In this document: positions 29,297 through 36,923 of the stretch, one piece after another
Numbering within the stretch: position 1 is the first letter of the stretch
Layout of the letters: the number at the start of each line of letters is the position of its first letter
Origin: Myxococcales bacterium
GTDB taxonomy: Bacteria; Myxococcota_A; Polyangia; Polyangiales; Houyiibacteriaceae
Direction of reading: 5' to 3'
Assembly: GCA_024640845.1 (NCBI GenBank)
Contig: JAHEEE010000006.1
Coordinates: forward strand, 28,579 to 92,578
DNA length: 64,000 bases
Made by a program: the position numbers and the translations under genes
The notes under the pieces: model-generated
What the model saw: only the letters and a program-made list of their open reading frames with translations
Database searches by the model: none
What the model was told of the DNA's origin: nothing

Positions 29297-31945
29297 ATGC
29301 CGCGTATACTCAAGCGAATCGAATCGGTCGTGCCTCGCAGGGCGTCGGGGTACGGGGGGAAAGCGCGAGGCTTGGCGGCACTGGCGCGCGCCGGCTTCCC
29401 GGTGCCGGCTGCGTACGCGATGCCCGGGTGGGTTGGCGATTCGTTCTACTCGACCGTGCTCGACATCGCGGACCGACCGAGGGCTTTGTTGCGAGAACCT
29501 CATGTTTCCGACGTTCGTCTGCAAGCGATCGCCGAGCGGGTGCGGGACGCCACGCTCCCGCAGGACGTCGTCCGCGCCGTCAAAGACGCGTTGTTGGCCA
29601 TGCGCGACGAGGGGGCGACGAGCTTCGCCGTGCGCTCGTCAGGACTGCACGAAGACCAAGAAGGCGCTTCGGCCGCGGGGATGCATTCCACGGCGCTCAA
29701 TCTCATGCGCGAGGACGAGGTCCTCGACGCGATCAAGGTCTGCTGGTCGAGCCTGTTTCGCCCGCGCGTCATCTCCTATCTGCGTATGCTCGATGAAGCG
29801 CTACCCGTGTCGGTCGGTATCGTGATTCAGGCGATGGTTCCGGCCGAGGTGTCCGGTGTCTTGTTCACGGTCAACCCGCTGACCGGTGATGGAGGCGAGG
29901 TCGTCATCAACGCCGCGTACGGCCTTGGCTCACAAGTGGTCGAGGGGCGTGTGACGCCGGACACCTATCGAATCGACAAAGCAACGGGGCAACTGCGCGA
30001 TCGAATGATTGGCGACAAGGCGCAGCAAACGCTCCTCGAGCGCTCCGGCGGCGTCCGCGAGGTCGAAGTTCCGCCGGCCGACCGCGCGCGACCGGCGCTT
30101 GCGGACCCGCAGCTTCTCCACCTAAACGATCTAGCGAATCGCATCGAGAACCACTTCGGAGACGCCCGCGACGTCGAATGGGCGATCGCCGGGCAGCAGG
30201 TGTACGTGCTTCAGGCGCGCCCCATCGTCGTTCCCCGTGTCCGGAGCCGCCGAGGCGCGCGGCACGACCGCCTGTGGGACCGCCGAAAGATCGTGTGGAG
30301 CAACGCCAACGTCGGCGAGGCGCTGCCGGGAGTCGCGACGCCATTCACGTGGTCGGTTCTCAGTCAGTTTAGCGACCTGGGATTTCGACGTGCGTTTGGT
30401 GCCATGGGGTGCACCGTGCCCCGCGACGCCGAGCTCGTCGGCGACTTTCGTGGGCGCATCTACATCAACCTGACCGAGTTCAGCGCGATCATGTCGCAGA
30501 TCCCCTGGATCCATCCTTCGACGCTGGTGCGGCTCGGCGGTGGTCAATACGCGCCCGAGCTCGATCAGGTCGTCGCAGAGCGCAATTCCACCGGCTTCGT
30601 TCTTCGCCTCCCGCAGACGGTGTCCCGCTACGTTCGGGAGAACTTCCGCTTGGGCGCGCGCATCGAGGAGTTCGAGAGCTACTTCGCCGAGGAGCGCATG
30701 CGGATCGAAGCGATCGACCCGCGCATTCTCGAGCCGAGTGGGCTCGACCGCATGCTCGGCGACGTCGAGCACCTCCTCGATGAGACCGGATCGATCATGT
30801 TGACCGCGTACGCCAACCTCTTGAGCGCAGTCCTTGCATTGTTGACGATCCTTCGCATTTTCGCCCGCGACCAAGGCCCTGGGTTCTACCGTGATCTGCT
30901 GTCTGGCCTCCAAGACGTATCGAGCGCGCGTCCCGGTTTTGCGCTTCGTCAGATCGCGCAGCTCGCCTGCGATGAGCCAGAGGTCGCGAAGCGGATTCGA
31001 AGCACACCTCTCCCGGAGCTTCGGGTGGATGATCTTCCCCCCGGACGAACGCGCGAGGCGCTCCGGCGGTTCATCGAGGACTATGGTCACCGGGGGGTTC
31101 GCGAAGCAGAGATCGCCGCGCCGAGGTGGGCCGAAGATCCAACCCTCATGTTCGCCGCTTTGCGCTCACACCTCGACCGCTCGGCCGACATACCCGCGCG
31201 CGAACGAGGCCTCAGAGCAGCGCGCGAGGATGCCGAGCGGAAGCTGCAGCAGGGCGTCCCGCTACCCCTGCGTCCCGTCGTCCACAAGCTCCTCGAAGTC
31301 GCTCGCCGCTTCACGCGGATGCGCGAGCACCTTCGAGGCCACGTCATCGAGGTGCTGGGGCTGTTTCGGCGTGTTGCGCTCGAAGCGTCGCGGCGAATCG
31401 AGTCGCGTGAGCCGGAAGCCGGGCCCGATGCGGCCTTCTTTCTGACGCTAACCGAGGTGCGGCGCGTGCTCTATGACGACAACGATCGCGTTGCGCTGCG
31501 CGTCCAGCGCCGAAGGCTCGAGTATGAGCGAAACCGAAAGCTACCGGACCCGCCGACGACGTTTGTCGGCTTCCCACCAGATGATGAGAGCTTCGCTGCG
31601 GCGGCGAAGAGCCTCAAGGGCCTCGCGGCGAGCAGCGGCATCGCGGAAGGCACAGTGCGAATTCTGAACGATCCGTCTCAGGCCGCCGACTTTGCGCCAG
31701 GGGAGGTGCTGGTTGTTGCCGCCGCGGACACGGGCTGGGCTCCGCTGTTTCTCGCCGCTTCAGCGGTCGTCACCGAGCTCGGTGGTCCGCTCTCCCACGC
31801 GGCGATCATCCTCCGTGAGTATGGCGTCCCCGCCGTCGTCAACGTAAGCAACGCCACCCGCTCCCTTCGCAATGGAGACATCGTGAGAGTGGATGGGGAT
31901 GCGGGAACAGTCGAAGTGTTGGGGGCCGTAGCCACTGGGTCTTGA
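29297..31945 (+). CDS. PEP/pyruvate-utilising enzyme with rifampin phosphotransferase-like architecture
   Basis: 882 residues. Residues about 15-320 are the ATP-binding domain of the PEP synthase/PPDK family (GGKARGLAALARAGFPVP, AVRSSGLHED, GVLFTVNPLTGDGG, VEWAIAGQQVYVLQARPI). A central region of about 450 residues is divergent. The last 100 residues are the swivelling His domain with catalytic His834 in LGGPLSHAAIILREYG. The C-terminal PEP/pyruvate TIM barrel of true PEP synthase is absent, so this is not gluconeogenic PpsA. The order ATP domain, substrate domain, His domain matches rifampin phosphotransferase. The real acceptor is unknown. Confidence 0.8.
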   Translation: MPRILKRIESVVPRRASGYGGKARGLAALARAGFPVPAAYAMPGWVGDSFYSTVLDIADRPRALLREPHVSDVRLQAIAERVRDATLPQDVVRAVKDALLAMRDEGATSFAVRSSGLHEDQEGASAAGMHSTALNLMREDEVLDAIKVCWSSLFRPRVISYLRMLDEALPVSVGIVIQAMVPAEVSGVLFTVNPLTGDGGEVVINAAYGLGSQVVEGRVTPDTYRIDKATGQLRDRMIGDKAQQTLLERSGGVREVEVPPADRARPALADPQLLHLNDLANRIENHFGDARDVEWAIAGQQVYVLQARPIVVPRVRSRRGARHDRLWDRRKIVWSNANVGEALPGVATPFTWSVLSQFSDLGFRRAFGAMGCTVPRDAELVGDFRGRIYINLTEFSAIMSQIPWIHPSTLVRLGGGQYAPELDQVVAERNSTGFVLRLPQTVSRYVRENFRLGARIEEFESYFAEERMRIEAIDPRILEPSGLDRMLGDVEHLLDETGSIMLTAYANLLSAVLALLTILRIFARDQGPGFYRDLLSGLQDVSSARPGFALRQIAQLACDEPEVAKRIRSTPLPELRVDDLPPGRTREALRRFIEDYGHRGVREAEIAAPRWAEDPTLMFAALRSHLDRSADIPARERGLRAAREDAERKLQQGVPLPLRPVVHKLLEVARRFTRMREHLRGHVIEVLGLFRRVALEASRRIESREPEAGPDAAFFLTLTEVRRVLYDDNDRVALRVQRRRLEYERNRKLPDPPTTFVGFPPDDESFAAAAKSLKGLAASSGIAEGTVRILNDPSQAADFAPGEVLVVAAADTGWAPLFLAASAVVTELGGPLSHAAIILREYGVPAVVNVSNATRSLRNGDIVRVDGDAGTVEVLGAVATGS

Positions 31946-32020
31946 GAGCTCCGTGGTCAGCGTCGGTGCGAGGGCTAGCGAGTGTGATTGGGGGCGGGAG
32001 GTTGCTGGCTGGAGGGTGGT
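31946..32020. other. short intergenic lead into repeat copy B
   Basis: No gene is seen. The sequence is G-rich with a GTCAGCGTCGGTGCG stretch resembling the hexamer units found in the TPR gene and before the pseudouridine synthase start. Confidence 0.35.
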
Positions 32021-32443
32021 CGGTGGGTGGGTTAGCTGGTTTGGTTTGGTAACATCCCCCCACCCACCCCCACCGCGTAGTCCTCCCTCCGCGGCCGTCG
32101 CTTCGCTCGGCCTTGGCGGCGCTACGCGCCGGGCTTCGCCCTTCGGGCTCGCGCTGCCGCGCATGTGATGGGGCAGGGTCTCTTGCGAGCACATTCTGTG
32201 GCAGCCCTTTTGATGCAAAGAGTCGTTCATAAGGGGCTCGGAAAAACGCGATGGGGGTTGGAGCGGGCGTGCGAAGTGACAATCGGGACAACAGCAACCA
32301 GCGCCGATTGGCGCGCCGCACCGAGGCGAGGCTTGCGTGGCCTCACCCTCCCAGTTCTTCCGGCCACCTATGCAAGCCGAGCCGTCCCGTGAAACCCCCA
32401 TCGCGTTTTTCCGAGACCCGTGTGTACCTCGACGCCCGGGCGT
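32021..32443. repeat. intergenic structured repeat, copy B
   Basis: The second full copy of the element at 25072-25483, in the same orientation. It keeps the C-rich tract, the hairpin block, the inverted-repeat arms (32233-32259 and 32393-32419, 26 of 27 paired), the CAATCGG/CCGATTG stem (32280-32286 with 32304-32310) and the GTGGCC/GGCCAC stem (32337-32342 with 32362-32367). Arm spacing is exactly 160 nt start to start, as in copy A. The base at 32253 (G) and its partner 32399 (C) replace A25293 and T25439, a compensatory change. Homology ends about 50 nt before the next gene. Confidence 0.85.
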
Positions 32444-32493
32444 CCTGCCTTCCAGGGTCCCCAGTGCCGGCGTCGGTGCCAGTGCTAGTGTCC

Positions 32494-33186
32494 GTGCCAG
32501 TGCAAGCACCGGAGATCATCTTCCGCGATTCTGACCTCCTGGTCGTCCACAAGCCCCCCGGCCTTCCGACGACCGCGCCGTCCGCGGAGGATGCGTGCCT
32601 GGTGCGTTGGATCGAGGAGCGGTTCCCTGCGCTCCACGCTCATCCCACCTCACGGCTCGACTCTCCGGTCAGCGGCCTCGTCACCTTCGCGCTCAACAAG
32701 GCGGCGAACGAGCGCCTGCTCGAGGCGCGCCGTTCTGGGACCTACGAGCGACTCTACTTGGGCATCACTTTGCATGATCTCGAAGCCCCCGAAGGCACGT
32801 GGTCCTGGCCGATCTCGATCGACCCCAACAACGCCAAGCTCCGCATTGCGGGGGCGGGCAAGGGTGAACGCGACGCCCGCACACGATACGAAGTCAGCGC
32901 GCGTACGCCATACGCGTCGTTGCTTCACCTGATGCCCGAGACAGGACGCACCCATCAACTTCGCGTCCATGCAGCCCAAGCTGGCGTGCCGCTTTTCGGC
33001 GATCGCGCGTACGGGGGCGAGCGGCGCCTTTCGCTTGGCGACGGGAGCGTCGTCAGCGCCCGCCGCGTGATGCTTCACTGTGCACGGGTGGGCTTTCGAT
33101 GGGGCTCGACCTCGAAGCGATTCGAGGCGCGCCCACCTCAGGACATGGAGCGCGTCTGGACCGCGCTCGGTGGGATCTTCGGCTGA
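32494..33186 (+). CDS. RluA-family RNA pseudouridine synthase
   Basis: About 230 residues comprising only the catalytic domain (no S4 domain). IIFRDSDLLVVHKPPGLPTT opens the fold. The nucleophilic Asp is in SRLDSPVSGL, where the usual HRLD has Ser for His. YERLYLGI and the base-binding GRTHQLRVHAA are present. The target RNA cannot be told. The start is uncertain: a run of in-frame GTG codons in a GTGCCA-type hexamer tract (32464-32502) offers several options, and 32494 or 32500 leaves the least extra sequence. Repeat copy B lies directly upstream. Confidence 0.82.
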   Translation: MPVQAPEIIFRDSDLLVVHKPPGLPTTAPSAEDACLVRWIEERFPALHAHPTSRLDSPVSGLVTFALNKAANERLLEARRSGTYERLYLGITLHDLEAPEGTWSWPISIDPNNAKLRIAGAGKGERDARTRYEVSARTPYASLLHLMPETGRTHQLRVHAAQAGVPLFGDRAYGGERRLSLGDGSVVSARRVMLHCARVGFRWGSTSKRFEARPPQDMERVWTALGGIFG

Positions 33187-33190
33187 CGGC

Positions 33191-34216
33191 TCAGCTGTTC
33201 GTCGAGTACTTTGCGCTGGGCGATGGCTCGCTCGGACGCTTGAAGTGTGCCTCGAGCTCGCGTGACAGGATCTCCAGCACGTCCTCCTGAAGCTCGAGCG
33301 GGTGACGGATCAACCGCTCGATGTTGCGCTGGTAGATGAAGAGACGACGGTGCTCGTCGGCGCCTTGCGTAGCCATCTCGTCGAGCAAAAGCGGAGTCCG
33401 CGGGTCCACTCCTTCTGCGACGATCTCCAAGCCGGGTAGGTCGGTGACCATGATCAGGTTGCCTTCGAGTCGCTTGGCAAGCTCGTCCGGGAGCTCCCGA
33501 AGGGCCGCCTGGACGACCTTCTCGAACCGTCCACGCGAAGGGGCCCAGGGCGGCGGAGGAAGCTCCCCATCCAGGTGCCTCGTCTTGAGAAACGCGAGAG
33601 ACGCCTCGCTTTGGCGCCCCTGCTTGTCCCGAAGGAGACCGAGGTAGTACATGACGTCGGGCGACGCGTCCGCGCGCTCCGCCGCGCGCTCGATTAGGGC
33701 GGCCGCAGGCTCGAGCTGGTCGAGCTCGAAGTGGGCGCGCCCGATGAGGAAGTCGAGCTGTTGGTTGTCGAACGGCCCCTCCGGTAGTCCTAGCAACAGC
33801 TCGCCGGCGGCAGCCCGATCGCCCTGTTGCAGGAGCGCATCGACCTTCAGAACCGACGCGTCGGCGATGTCGTCGGCCGTCTGGCAGCTCTCGAGCGCTT
33901 GGTCGAGTACCCGGATCGCTTCGTCGAAGCTGCCGAGTGGGTGAATCAACAGCTCGGCGGCGTTGAGCATGGCCTCGAGGTAATGCTCGTCCAGCTCGAT
34001 CGCCTGCCGATAGTGCTCGAGCGCCATGTCGAGGTTCCCGTTCGCCGCGTGGATGTAGCCGATGAGATTGTGGGCATCCGGGGAGTCCCCGTCGAGCTCG
34101 AGGGTCTGTTCGGCGGACGCCATCGCCCCGTTCAGGTCGCCCTGTGTGACGAGCTCCCACCCCCGGTCCAGATGGGCGCTGAGCCGGTCCATGAAGCCTT
34201 CGTGCTGCTCGGACAT
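33191..34216 (-). CDS. TPR protein fused to a zincin-like domain lacking the HExxH residues
   Basis: 341 residues. Residues about 15-205 are TPR repeats (AMASAEQTLELDGDSPDAHN, ALEHYRQAIELDEHYLEAML). The C-terminal 110 residues match the minimal zincin family (TTHA0227-like): FEKVVQAALRELPDELAKRL, IMVTDLPG, then RRLFIYQRNIERL and a final helix. In active members that helix carries HELGHHFG; here the aligned residues read RELEAHF, so both first-motif histidines are lost while Glu remains. The domain is probably a binding module rather than a peptidase. ATG 34216 is chosen over TTG 34222. Confidence 0.72.
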   Translation of the reverse strand: MSEQHEGFMDRLSAHLDRGWELVTQGDLNGAMASAEQTLELDGDSPDAHNLIGYIHAANGNLDMALEHYRQAIELDEHYLEAMLNAAELLIHPLGSFDEAIRVLDQALESCQTADDIADASVLKVDALLQQGDRAAAGELLLGLPEGPFDNQQLDFLIGRAHFELDQLEPAAALIERAAERADASPDVMYYLGLLRDKQGRQSEASLAFLKTRHLDGELPPPPWAPSRGRFEKVVQAALRELPDELAKRLEGNLIMVTDLPGLEIVAEGVDPRTPLLLDEMATQGADEHRRLFIYQRNIERLIRHPLELQEDVLEILSRELEAHFKRPSEPSPSAKYSTNS

Positions 34217-34270
34217 GGTCAATCCGGAAACTTACGTGGCGGCTTTGCGACGTCAAGCGGAACCGTGCGC

Positions 34271-34276
34271 TATGAT
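34271..34276 (+). promoter_or_regulatory. candidate -10 box (TATGAT)
   Basis: TATGAT, five of six matches to the consensus TATAAT, lies 9 nt before the ATG at 34286 in the 69-bp divergent gap. Confidence 0.4.
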
Positions 34277-34285
34277 TCATTTGGA

Positions 34286-35173
34286 ATGCTTAGGTTTTTC
34301 ACTGCGCTAGCAATCCTTGCGATCGGCTCCTGCGCATCCGAGCCATGGCCGGCGGGCCAGACGATCTCCGTCGGAACCTCGGACCGTGGCTACCTCCGTG
34401 ATGCAGTGGCGCTGCCGGACCGGGGAGAGGGCTACCGACGCGTGCGGCCCGAGGAGAGCAGCCGCTACGGCACTCCCACGTTGGTGATGGCGATCGAGCG
34501 TGCGGCCCGTGAGGTCGCTGCCGCGTTTCCGGGTGGGTACCCCCTTCGTGTTGGAGACTTGTCAGCTGCGCGGGGTGGCACGCATCCGCGGCACCGGAGT
34601 CATCGGTCCGGACGCGACGCGGACCTGCTGTTCTTCGCGCGCGATGCGGGTGGTCTCACCGCGCGCAACACCGGATGGATGCGCTTTGATGCCTTCGGTC
34701 TCTCCACTATGCCCGGCGGTGTCCATGCGTTCGATGAAGCGCGCAATTGGCACCTCGTCCGCACGCTCGTCATGGATGACGAGGCGCGCGTGAAATGGCT
34801 CTTCTGTTCGGACGAGCTCAAGGCGCGTCTTCTGCGCTACGCGGCCCGTCATGAACGCTCGCCTGAAGCCGTGGTGCGCGCGACTTGGGTGCTTCACCAG
34901 CCCTCGCGGGGTGACACACACGATGATCATTTTCACCTTCGGGTCGGTTGCGGCCCCGCGGAGCGGAGTCTCGGCTGCCAGGAGGAGGCTCCGCATTGGC
35001 CCTGGTTGACCGACGCCGCGCGCAAGGACGATGGCGCGGCGGTCGTCGCCGCGACCGATGCGCACTTGGTGCGGTGGCTACTGACCGAGGAGCATGTGGA
35101 TCAACGAGGCCACGTCGCTCGGAGTCGCTTCGACGCCGCATCGCAACCACCCTTGGCCACTGCTGCTCGCTAG
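34286..35173 (+). CDS. MepA-like (M74/LAS) murein endopeptidase, lipoprotein
   Basis: 295 residues. An N-terminal signal with lipobox LAILAIGSC suggests anchoring in the envelope. The LAS-type zinc site is visible: THPRHRSHRSGRDADL supplies His and Asp, and HDDHFHLRVGC supplies the later His, as in penicillin-insensitive endopeptidase MepA. These enzymes cut D-Ala-meso-DAP cross-links. The C-terminus extends about 60 residues beyond the motif. The gene overlaps the convergent downstream gene by 96 bp, an unusually long tail overlap. Confidence 0.82.
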   Translation: MLRFFTALAILAIGSCASEPWPAGQTISVGTSDRGYLRDAVALPDRGEGYRRVRPEESSRYGTPTLVMAIERAAREVAAAFPGGYPLRVGDLSAARGGTHPRHRSHRSGRDADLLFFARDAGGLTARNTGWMRFDAFGLSTMPGGVHAFDEARNWHLVRTLVMDDEARVKWLFCSDELKARLLRYAARHERSPEAVVRATWVLHQPSRGDTHDDHFHLRVGCGPAERSLGCQEEAPHWPWLTDAARKDDGAAVVAATDAHLVRWLLTEEHVDQRGHVARSRFDAASQPPLATAAR

Positions 35174-35851
35174 GTCCGTCAGATCGCGGTGCCTGTCGGA
35201 AGCGCCCCAAATCAAAACTGCGGAGCTGCTTGGCAGCTCGTGGGCCAGCGTTGCAATCGTCGACGGCTGGACCGAGGCTTCGACACAATCGATCACGACC
35301 ATCGGGCTGAGCGAGGCAGTCGCCTTCAGATTGTCCAGGAATGCGACCACGTCCTCGATCTGTTGGACCGCAGCGGCAGCGCCGACATTCTCCGCAATCT
35401 CCCTGCAGCGAGCGCGGCTGCGGGTCGCGACGAACACCATGGGGAGCGCCGATCCGGTTGGCTGGACGGTCGGGTACTTCGAGGTGTCGAGCATCGAGGG
35501 ATCCGCGTCGCGGCGATCGACGCCGGAATCCTGACGCTCACGCCCGAGCTTCCTCGTCTCGTCTGGTCGAACCTTCTTGTGCGGTGGGTTCGAGCTGGCC
35601 TTCTCGGCGTAGGACACCATCGGCTCGAGGTTTTGCATCACCGCGTCGGTCGCCTCGTTTCCGAGGTAGAAGGCCATCGCAGTCCGAAGGTGCTTGTCCA
35701 CGAAACGGTGGAGGGGGACGCCGCTCTGCGGGATCTCGTGCTCTCGCGCCATGTGAAGTGCCCGGTGCAAGATCTGAACTCGGACGTCCGGTGTCGCGAC
35801 CGTCTCAATCGCTTCCCTCACCATTCGTGCGATCGGGGTTTCCCTATCCAT
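35078..35851 (-). CDS. hypothetical protein with receiver-like C-terminal fold
   Basis: 257 residues, no named family. The N-terminal half is helical (MVREAIETVATPDVRVQILH, FVDKHLRTAMAFYLGNEATD). A polar linker follows, then a C-terminal alternating strand/helix region (MVFVATRSRARCREIAENVG, SPMVVIDCVEASV, SSAVLIWGAS) that resembles a response-regulator fold. The phospho-acceptor position would be the Asp in VVIDC, but a conserved Lys is not evident. ATG 35851 is chosen from homology-like onset. It converges with, and overlaps, the MepA-like gene. Confidence 0.6.
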   Translation of the reverse strand: MDRETPIARMVREAIETVATPDVRVQILHRALHMAREHEIPQSGVPLHRFVDKHLRTAMAFYLGNEATDAVMQNLEPMVSYAEKASSNPPHKKVRPDETRKLGRERQDSGVDRRDADPSMLDTSKYPTVQPTGSALPMVFVATRSRARCREIAENVGAAAAVQQIEDVVAFLDNLKATASLSPMVVIDCVEASVQPSTIATLAHELPSSSAVLIWGASDRHRDLTDLASSSGQGWLRCGVEATPSDVASLIHMLLGQ

Positions 35852-35969
35852 TCGTCCCTCGCCTTCGGAGGCAGACTGTCCGCGATATACCACAGCACCA
35901 TAATATTACCGTGATTTAGAGACACGGCCAAACAGGGCTTGGTGGTGCCCGCTCCAGCCTACATGGTAC

Positions 35970-36902
35970 ATGCCGAGCATGCTGGTGACGGGGGTGGATG
36001 AGAACGGTCTCGGACCGCAGCTGGGCCCCCTGGTGGCTACTTCATTGACCCTAGAAACCCCCCGGTACGCTCGTTCTGTGCTTTGCGAGAGAGGCCTTCG
36101 GCTCGGGCTCACCGACAGCAAGGAAGCCGGCGGTTTCGGAAGGATGGGGTTTACGGAGTCCGTCGCTTTGGCGCTCCTTCGGCGCGCGCCGGATGGTCAC
36201 CCCCGATCCGCCGACCGCCTCCTCGATCGCGTGTTCCCTGGGGTCCAACCGCGTCTCAGGTCGTGCTGCCCCGATGCATCGACTGCGGAGCAGTGCTGGG
36301 GGGTCGATCTCGCGCTCCCCGCCTTCGGTGGAGATCCCGCGTTCGGAGCAAGCTTGCTCGACCGCCTCGTCGGCCGCTCGCGACTGCGCGTTGTCGACGT
36401 TCAGAGTCGCATCGCCTGTGCTGGCGTGTTGAACGCCAAATCGGTGGCGGGCCAGAACAAGCTCGCCGTCGACCTCGATCTCTTCGAAGATCTGATCCAC
36501 GGCGTGCGCCGCCGTCACGGGGTTCCGCTCTTGGTCGTATGTGGCATGATCGGCGGCATCCGCGACTACGCTTCTCGCTTCGGTCGGTTCGATTCCGCGT
36601 CTGTGCGCACGCTCACGAGCCGGCGAGGCCAGCGCCGTTATGCGGTCGAGAGCGTTGGGGAGATTCGATTCGAGGTGGACGCCGACGTGCGACACCTTCC
36701 AGTCGCGCTCGCGTCCATCGTCGGGAAATACGTGCGCGAAGTCTGCATGCGCCGGATCGGCGAGTTCTATCGACGGGGTGATCCAGGCCTTCGACTTGCT
36801 AGCGGGTACCACGATCCCATCACGACGCGATTCATCCAAGCGACCGAGCTTCCCCGGCGCAGGCTTGGTATCGCGCAGGCCTGCTTCAGGAGACGGGGAT
36901 GA
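35970..36902 (+). CDS. RNase HII-related protein
   Basis: 310 residues, longer than RNase HII (about 200). The start GVDENGLGPQLGPLVA matches the RNase HII motif GVDEAGRGPLAGPVV, with catalytic Asp10 and Glu11. TDSK, the ALASIVGKYVRE segment (RNase HII ASIxAKVxRD) and SGYHDPITTRFI also align. Asp239 sits where the fourth acidic residue should be. The third acidic site, normally in a hydrophobic IDG context, reads VVCGM (Cys191), so catalysis may be altered. Extra sequence lies between residues 75 and 140. A second start at 35979 is possible. No other RNase HII gene is in view. Confidence 0.6.
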   Translation: MPSMLVTGVDENGLGPQLGPLVATSLTLETPRYARSVLCERGLRLGLTDSKEAGGFGRMGFTESVALALLRRAPDGHPRSADRLLDRVFPGVQPRLRSCCPDASTAEQCWGVDLALPAFGGDPAFGASLLDRLVGRSRLRVVDVQSRIACAGVLNAKSVAGQNKLAVDLDLFEDLIHGVRRRHGVPLLVVCGMIGGIRDYASRFGRFDSASVRTLTSRRGQRRYAVESVGEIRFEVDADVRHLPVALASIVGKYVREVCMRRIGEFYRRGDPGLRLASGYHDPITTRFIQATELPRRRLGIAQACFRRRG

Positions 36903-36923
36903 GGCTCGTGGTAGAAGGCATCC

